A stretch of DNA of 11,040 nt from Alphaproteobacteria bacterium (GTDB lineage: Bacteria > Pseudomonadota > Alphaproteobacteria > Sphingomonadales > Emcibacteraceae), in contig JAUILB010000072.1 in the NCBI GenBank assembly GCA_030432815.1, positions 1-11,040 of the forward strand. Reading direction: 5' to 3'. The translations under genes and the position numbers were made by a program. The notes beneath the pieces are model-generated. The model had not been told where the DNA came from and did no database searches. It saw only the letters and a list, made by a program, of their open reading frames with translations. Positions 6,300 to 11,040 of this stretch are shown here, piece after piece (within the stretch, counting starts at the first letter, position 1; every line of letters starts with the position of its first letter).

Positions 6300-6336
6300 C
6301 TAATTCCCAACAAAAATTAATAAGAAAGTGAATAAT

Positions 6337-7392
6337 ATGCCGTCAAATAATGGAAACAGTAAGCCTTGGGGAAAGGGGGGCAATCATAACCCAAATATTG
6401 ATGATTTGGCCCGCGAAACAAAAGACCGTTTCAAAAATTTATTCTCAGGAGGTGGCAATAAACAAACGTTTAGCCTTATCGTGGCCTTGTTGATAGCGGT
6501 CACGGCATGGTCATCCTATTATACTGTTTCAAGCGATTCAGTTGCTGTCGTGCAACGCTTTGGCAAATATTTAAAAGAAGTTCCCGCAGGCCTACATCTT
6601 AAGATACCTTTTGGTGTTGATGTAGCAACAATTGTACCGGTGAAACGCCAATTAAAACAGGAGTTCGGTTTCATTACGCCTGGTGCAAACGACCCTATGC
6701 AGGCGAGTGATCCGTTTGAAGGTAAAAAAGAAACTCAGATGGTCACGGGTGATTTAAATGCTGCTCTAGTAGAATGGGTGGTTCAGTACCGGATATCCGA
6801 TCCGGTTAAATTTCTTTTTGAAGTTCGCAAACCAAGTGAAACGCTACGTTATGTTTCTGAGTCAGTAATGAGAGAGGTGGTCGGAGACCGTACTGTCGAT
6901 GAGGTTATAACTGTTGGAAGACAGGAAATAGAAACAGATGCTTTGACCAAAATGCAGGCACTGGCTACCAAATATGCCATGGGCATAAGTATTGATCAGG
7001 TTCAACTGAAGAACATTAACCCTCCTGTGCCCGTGCAAGAATCATTTAATGAAGTTAATCAGGCTCAACAGGAAAAAGAAAAATTAATCAATGAAGCCAG
7101 ACGGGATTATAATAAGGTTATCCCTCTCGCTGAAGGTGAAAAAGATCAAAGAATAAGAGAAGCAGATGGCTACCGACTGAAAAGAATTAATGAAGCGGAA
7201 GGTGATGCTTCTCGATTTAATGCGTCCCTGACAGAATATCTAAAAGCACCCGAGGTCACGAGGCGAAGATTATATATTGAAACGCTTCAGGACATCTTAC
7301 CAAACTTACAATCAAAAATAATTGTCGATGAACAAAATCAAAGCATTCTACCTTTACTTAATCTGGATACTTCCAAGGGAGTTAACCCATGA
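6337..7392 (+). CDS. hflK: HflK-like SPFH/band-7 inner-membrane protein
   Basis: Partner of HflC; together they form a large periplasm-facing cage in the inner membrane that in E. coli encloses and modulates the FtsH protease. The ATG at 6337 is preferred over the GTG at 6328, because AGAAAG sits about 8 nt before the ATG but abuts the GTG. The product is 351 residues. The cytosolic N-terminus is Gly/Asn-rich with a basic helix, followed by one transmembrane segment (about 44-63) and the SPFH domain opening VAVVQRFGKYLKEVPAGLHL. A long charged helical region (about 240-300, rich in NEA, EGEKDQRIREADG) is the typical coiled-coil zone. The stop overlaps the hflC start (ATGA). Because it lacks the usual degP- or hflX-type neighbours and sits in an AT-rich block, this may be a second copy specialised for another role. 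Confidence 0.88.
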   Translation: MPSNNGNSKPWGKGGNHNPNIDDLARETKDRFKNLFSGGGNKQTFSLIVALLIAVTAWSSYYTVSSDSVAVVQRFGKYLKEVPAGLHLKIPFGVDVATIVPVKRQLKQEFGFITPGANDPMQASDPFEGKKETQMVTGDLNAALVEWVVQYRISDPVKFLFEVRKPSETLRYVSESVMREVVGDRTVDEVITVGRQEIETDALTKMQALATKYAMGISIDQVQLKNINPPVPVQESFNEVNQAQQEKEKLINEARRDYNKVIPLAEGEKDQRIREADGYRLKRINEAEGDASRFNASLTEYLKAPEVTRRRLYIETLQDILPNLQSKIIVDEQNQSILPLLNLDTSKGVNP

Positions 7393-8354
7393 ACAACGTC
7401 AAACAAATCCTAATTATAAGCGTTTCCGTGATATTAATTTACGTTAGCTACAGTTCATTTTATACGGTGAATGAAGTCGAACAAGTCATTATTACCCAAT
7501 TTGGAAAACCCATAGGCGATCCCGTAACAACGGCTGGTTTAAAGACCAAAATACCATTCATTCAGGATGTAAACCCGATTGATAAACGTATCCTTGAATG
7601 GGATGGTGCGCCATCAGATATGCCAACCAAAGACAAACTGTATATTTCTGTCGATATTTTCGCACGATGGAGAATAGTCGAGCCCCTTCAGTTTTTTTTA
7701 AGGCTGCGTGACGAGAGAAGTGCTCAATCCCGATTGGATGACATTCTAGGCAGTGAAACACGAAACGCAGTGGCCAAACATGAGTTGATTGAAATTATAA
7801 GAACCACTAAGGATAGAATGCCTTTGCGGGATAGTTTTTTAAGTACAGAAAATGACAATGAGGACTTCGGATCTCTGGTGCCTATAGAAAAGGGCCGCAA
7901 ATTAGTTGAGCAGGAAATCTTTGATGCTGCTGCTGACAAGGTTGCTGTATTTGGCATTGAATTGCTTGATATACGCTTTAAGCGGATCAATTATAATGAG
8001 AGCGTGAGGCCTAAAATCTATGACAGAATGATAAGTGAAAGACGACAAATTGCTGAAAGGTTTTTATCCGAAGGAAATGGTGAAGCGGCCCGGATACGGG
8101 GCAACAGGGAACGTGACCTGAATAAAATCCAATCAGAAGCGTATCAAGCGGTAGAAGAAATTCGTGGTCAAGCGGATGCTAAAGCCACAGAAATTTACGC
8201 AAACGCGTATAATCAGAGCCCAGAATCTGTTTCTTTCTACGAATTTACCCGAACAATGCAGGCATATAATTTTATTATCTCACAAAACACTACTCTGGTC
8301 TTATCTACAGACAGTGAAATTTTTAAATTTTTAAAAAATATGGATCCTGAATAA
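7389..8354 (+). CDS. hflC: HflC-like SPFH/band-7 inner-membrane protein
   Basis: Second subunit of the HflK-HflC complex. The ATG at 7389 overlaps the hflK stop by 4 nt, giving tight translational coupling and a balanced subunit ratio. The product is 321 residues, within the family range. It has a short cytosolic N-terminus, one transmembrane segment (about 6-24) and an SPFH domain from VNEVEQVIITQFGKPIG. Recognisable HflC blocks follow: SERRQIAERFLSEGNGEA, IRGNRERDLNKIQSEAY, IRGQADAKATEIYANAY, then an FYEFTRTMQAY segment and TLVLSTDSEIFKFL at the C-terminus. The region at about 140-160 (LSTENDNEDFGSLVPIEKGR) carries acidic residues before the conserved helix. The gene for the second AGTY protein starts 10 nt after its stop. 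Confidence 0.9.
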   Translation: MNNVKQILIISVSVILIYVSYSSFYTVNEVEQVIITQFGKPIGDPVTTAGLKTKIPFIQDVNPIDKRILEWDGAPSDMPTKDKLYISVDIFARWRIVEPLQFFLRLRDERSAQSRLDDILGSETRNAVAKHELIEIIRTTKDRMPLRDSFLSTENDNEDFGSLVPIEKGRKLVEQEIFDAAADKVAVFGIELLDIRFKRINYNESVRPKIYDRMISERRQIAERFLSEGNGEAARIRGNRERDLNKIQSEAYQAVEEIRGQADAKATEIYANAYNQSPESVSFYEFTRTMQAYNFIISQNTTLVLSTDSEIFKFLKNMDPE

Positions 8355-8364
8355 GAGGACGAAA

Positions 8365-8631
8365 ATGAAAGAATTATCTATAACGTTTAATCGGGTGACA
8401 TTCAACAAACCCTTTGTCTTGAAAGGATTGATTGGACTCCAAACGGCAGGAACATACAGTGTTGAAACGCACCAAAAGAAAACGAAATGGGATTTTTTTT
8501 ATTTATCAAAAAATTTAAAAAAAACAACATGGATCAGAACCTGTCAAAGTTCTGGTCAACATGGCGCGATAAGATTTACCCGTATAGATCCATGCGACCT
8601 TAGAATAGCATTGGCAAATGATTCAATCTAA
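8365..8631 (+). CDS. Short 'AGTY' protein, last gene of the hflKC operon
   Basis: Product of 88 residues, paralogous to the operon's first gene product. Aligned features are the start (SITFNRVTFNKPFVLKGL against RTIEERITFRNPFKVPGL), AGTYSVET against AGTYRINV, and the end (IRFTRIDPCDLRIAL against IIFEPKDFDALL). It lacks the C-terminal extension of the first copy and the LEGLSF block is replaced by KTKWDFFYLS. A good ribosome site, AGAGGA, lies 6 nt before the ATG, only 10 nt after the hflC stop, so it belongs to the operon. No signal peptide or membrane segment is seen, which suggests a soluble protein. The function is unknown; an accessory or regulator of the HflKC complex is inferred only from position. 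Confidence 0.7.
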   Translation: MKELSITFNRVTFNKPFVLKGLIGLQTAGTYSVETHQKKTKWDFFYLSKNLKKTTWIRTCQSSGQHGAIRFTRIDPCDLRIALANDSI

Positions 8632-8698
8632 GTGATTTCCATGCTTTAATGAAATAAGGCTGAATACCAACCTAAATTAAATTGTAACCATCATTCTA

Positions 8699-8778
8699 AG
8701 AAACCATCCAAGGCAGGTATTTTTGCTTATATTGTTCTTATCTATCCGGGTGCACATTGCCAAACTCACCTATTTGCC
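8699..8778. repeat. Terminator-proximal repeat, copy B (hairpin arm lost)
   Basis: This is a diverged copy of 2870-2959 in the same orientation. It has AGAAA directly followed by CCATCCAAGGCAGGTATTTT, where copy A carries TACCCG as well; the missing bases are the left arm of the terminator stem, so the hairpin cannot form here. The GCTTATA-TGTT, GCAC, CCAAA and TTGCC blocks follow in order. Confidence 0.45.
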
Positions 8779-8888
8779 TTATCCGGGGGGCACGCCATCC
8801 CGTAAGCAAAAATGATCTAATATTTTACTTCTTTTATCATTTACTCACATTCGGAAATATCGGATATTATATTATTAAAATTAAATTG

Positions 8889-10244
8889 ATGGGTTGCGCT
8901 TTGAAAATTAAATCACTTGTTAGAATATTTTTCAGACAACACGAATCTATTCACTACTTTCTATGGATATTCGGTTTTCTTTTTGCGTTTATTCCATATA
9001 CCAGCGCTCAAATTATGCCGGGTAATTCACTCTATACACAATTATCAAACAATCCCTTATTTGCTGAAGAAGAGACCAACTTAGCCTATGATTTGATAAG
9101 ACAGGATGTAATAATACCACCCAAGAAATATAGTATTTCTGAAATTTCTGAAATGCAGCATGAACTTGTTAAAATTACGTCAGACCTTGTTGCTATACCA
9201 TCTTCATCCATGAACCTTGCCGCTTGCGCAGAAATAATTGATTATGTCCATAATCTATTTGGCGACACTGGGTACAATATAACAAGAATTGAAAATAATG
9301 GGGTACATTCCATTATTATCAGTAAAAAAAATGACTTTAATTTTGATGTGCTCTTTTTGGGCCACCTTGATGTGGTTCATAATCCGGACCTAAGCTCATA
9401 TACACCTAGCCTACTGGAACAAACCCTTCACGGAAGGGGCATAAGCGATATGAAGGCCGCTGCCGCCGGAATGATAAAACTTTTTTTGGATAATGCGGAT
9501 AATCCACAATTTGAAAATTACGGTCTGGTCTTTACGACAGACGAACAATTAGGTGGATTTGACGGCACTGCCCATCTTGTCCAGAAGCACGGATTAAAAG
9601 CAAAGGTCGTCTTCAATCCGGATGGTGGGCATCCTTTAAACCCATCAATTTCTGAAAAAGGAATCTTGCAAATAAAACTAACCGCCAAAGGTAAGGCGGC
9701 ACATGGTTCGCGCCCATGGGAGGGTGATTCCGCAATTGAAATGCTCTTAGAAGATATTGATCATATAAGAACGCTGTTTGACTACGGCAGTGTGGAAAAA
9801 CAAAAGAATATAACCTTAAATATTGGTACTATAAACGGAGGAGAGGCGACAAATGCCGTATCTGTAAATGCCGACGCAACGATAGATATTCGCTATCCAC
9901 CGACACTGACTAAAAATGACATTATCTTAAAAATAAAATCGGGCCTTCAAAATTCGAATATTGAAATCCTGACGGAAGCAGACCCTGTGGCCATTAAGCC
10001 AAATGATGAAGCGCTGCTTGATTTGATGAAAGCTCTTATTACACAGGGGCGACAACCCAGTCTTATGCATGAAACAGGTGGCTGTGATGCCCGTTGGTTT
10101 ATGCCGCAGGGTAGCAGCATATTATTGATGCGTCTTGAGGGTACAGGCGGTCTTGTTGATGATGAATATGTGACGATTGAAGGGCTTAGCAATTACTATC
10201 TGGTCATGGAATCTTTTCTAAATGAAATAGCAGATAATTTTTAG
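8889..10244 (+). CDS. Exported M20-family metallohydrolase with an altered zinc site
   Basis: Member of the peptidase M20 / DapE / ArgE / carboxypeptidase G2 group, which hydrolyse C-terminal peptide or N-acyl amide bonds. The ATG at 8889 gives 451 residues with a long N-region and a hydrophobic segment (about 24-38, ending TSAQ), so it is exported or membrane-anchored; no clear ribosome site is visible. Frames upstream of 8889 cross the repeat and are unlikely to be coding. Present are H159 and D161 in GHLDVV, the bridging D187 in GRGISDMK, the catalytic-base E219 in TTDEQ, D245 in NPDGG, and H272 in AAHGSRPW of the lid/dimerisation domain. The second zinc is normally held by the Glu after the base and by a C-terminal His; here these are Q220 and about L422 (EGTGGLVDDEYV). 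Substrate unknown. The gene stands alone. Confidence 0.8.
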   Translation: MGCALKIKSLVRIFFRQHESIHYFLWIFGFLFAFIPYTSAQIMPGNSLYTQLSNNPLFAEEETNLAYDLIRQDVIIPPKKYSISEISEMQHELVKITSDLVAIPSSSMNLAACAEIIDYVHNLFGDTGYNITRIENNGVHSIIISKKNDFNFDVLFLGHLDVVHNPDLSSYTPSLLEQTLHGRGISDMKAAAAGMIKLFLDNADNPQFENYGLVFTTDEQLGGFDGTAHLVQKHGLKAKVVFNPDGGHPLNPSISEKGILQIKLTAKGKAAHGSRPWEGDSAIEMLLEDIDHIRTLFDYGSVEKQKNITLNIGTINGGEATNAVSVNADATIDIRYPPTLTKNDIILKIKSGLQNSNIEILTEADPVAIKPNDEALLDLMKALITQGRQPSLMHETGGCDARWFMPQGSSILLMRLEGTGGLVDDEYVTIEGLSNYYLVMESFLNEIADNF

Positions 10245-10254
10245 AAAGTGTTTC

Positions 10255-10302
10255 ATGAGAGGTAAAATGTTTCTTAATCGATTACAAGCTGAGGGTTTGT
10301 AA
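10255..10302 (+). other. Very short open frame, possible gene remnant
   Basis: Just after the metallohydrolase stop, AGAGG precedes an ATG at 10267 that encodes MFLNRLQAEGL and then stops (TAA 10300-10302); an in-frame ATG also occurs at 10255. The peptide resembles the first residues of some MBL-fold hydrolases linked to sulfur metabolism, as I remember them, so this may be the stub of a deleted gene. It could also be chance. From 10303 to 10499 I see no gene, only AT-rich sequence with a weak ACCTG/CAGGT hairpin near 10400-10416. Confidence 0.2.
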
Positions 10303-10499
10303 GATTTGAACTTAGTTTGGTCTAGTTTGTATACGTCTGTTAACGACCCAAATCGGTCATTTGTGATTTGCTGAACTCCTCAAATTTATAAGGACTAAAA
10401 CCTGTTCTTGGCAGGTGTTTAACTGCATTGACATCACGAAATCATTTTATTATTTAATTTTTTTGTTGTTTGGAGTTTTTAGTTTGATAAATTTTTTTA

Positions 10500-11040
10500 A
10501 TGGAAATTTTAGAACTAATAATTAATACAGCAGGTGGATTGGCGTTATTCATGATGGCAATGGCCATGATGACTGACGGGCTTAAAGTGTACGCTGGCAG
10601 TGCGCTTAAGACTATTTTACAACATTGGACATCAAATATTTTTCGAGCAGCGATGTCCGGGGCACTTATTACTGGATTTGTTCAATCGTCCAGCGCGGTG
10701 ACAGTAGCGACTATTGGCTTTGTCAATGCGGGCATCCTAACATTATATCAAGCGATAGGCGTTGTCTTTGGCGCCAATCTGGGAACGACGATCACCGGTT
10801 GGCTCGTAAGCATTGTTGGTTTTGGAATCAATATAGAAACTCTGGCAATGCCGTTATTGGCGGTGGGCGTAGCACTTAATTATATAGCAAGCGGTAAAGG
10901 TCGCCGAGGCCTTGGTCAATTTTTGATCGCAATGGGACTTTTCTTTTTAGCCCTTTCTATACTGAAAACTACATTTTCTGATGTGACCGAAATTTTTGGC
11001 AACAATATACTCTCTTCCAATAACATTTCCAGCACATGGA
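10500..11040 (+). CDS. Na+/phosphate cotransporter family protein, N-terminal part (runs off window)
   Basis: Membrane transporter of the Na/Pi-cotransporter (NptA/PhoU-domain) family, importing or exporting phosphate with sodium across the inner membrane. The frame opens with ATG at 10500 (MEILELIINTAGGLALFMMA) and is uninterrupted to the window end, about 180 codons. An in-frame TAA at 10488-10490 limits any earlier start, and no clear ribosome site is seen. Diagnostic is the QSSSA motif in GFVQSSSAVTVATIGFVNAG, followed by FGANLGTTITGW, the two signatures of the first inverted-repeat half of this family. Several hydrophobic helices alternate with short loops, and KGRRGLG lies in a cytosolic-type basic loop. 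The second half and any PhoU-like tail would lie to the right. Base composition is closer to the left end of the window than to the AT-rich middle. Confidence 0.88.
   Translation, partial: MEILELIINTAGGLALFMMAMAMMTDGLKVYAGSALKTILQHWTSNIFRAAMSGALITGFVQSSSAVTVATIGFVNAGILTLYQAIGVVFGANLGTTITGWLVSIVGFGINIETLAMPLLAVGVALNYIASGKGRRGLGQFLIAMGLFFLALSILKTTFSDVTEIFGNNILSSNNISSTW

Noticed and set aside
8757..8888. N-terminal extension of the M20 protein
   Set aside because: It crosses the degenerate repeat, and starting at 8889 puts a signal-peptide-like segment near the N-terminus.
10625..10879. Plus-strand 84-codon open frame
   Set aside because: It lies in another frame within the phosphate transporter gene, whose frame shows QSSSA and GANLGTT.
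1..11040. tRNA, rRNA, CRISPR array, transposase or phage genes
   Set aside because: No cloverleaf-like pattern, spaced identical repeats or recognisable mobility protein was found on either strand by reading.

Overview
The window looks like a chromosomal stretch of a proteobacterium, most likely an alphaproteobacterium. That placement is inferred from a Tat-exported SoxC with a SoxD-type cytochrome, a 17-kDa-surface-antigen-like exported protein, an HflK/HflC pair, and short 'PAGTY' proteins of a kind I associate with alphaproteobacterial genomes. No rRNA, tRNA, CRISPR array, transposase or integrase was found. Base composition changes near 2.9 kb: the sox genes and the surface protein are moderately GC-rich, while roughly 2.96-10.3 kb is clearly AT-richer, which suggests an accessory block.

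Left part (1-2902): a minus-strand soxC-soxD operon (1957 to 106, 14-nt overlap) encodes the periplasmic sulfane/sulfite dehydrogenase. Transcribed divergently from it is a secreted Gly/Tyr-rich protein with its own promoter and a textbook terminator (2872-2902).

Middle (2955-5832): a small minus-strand gene (3187-2963) is followed by a two-gene minus-strand unit. This unit has a D-Ala-D-Ala-ligase-like ATP-grasp enzyme (5148-4138) overlapping a secreted protein made of seven Cys/Trp repeats, six of which carry 'PEN' and the last 'PKN' (4163-3351). Beyond it lie a 43-codon gene (5409-5278, minus) and a frameshifted relative on the opposite strand (5714-5832). All three small genes seem to share leader sequence, so they may be one unrecognised small-gene family.

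Right-centre (5904-8631): a tight four-gene operon holds a short PAGTY protein, HflK, HflC and a second short AGTY protein. HflK and HflC form the inner-membrane SPFH complex that in other bacteria modulates the FtsH protease. The two related small proteins that bracket them are the most interesting association here.

Right end (8699-11040): a diverged copy of the terminator-proximal sequence from 2870-2959 precedes an exported M20-family metallohydrolase that lacks both ligands of one zinc site. Next comes a short open frame that may be a gene remnant, then the start of a Na+/phosphate cotransporter that runs off the window.
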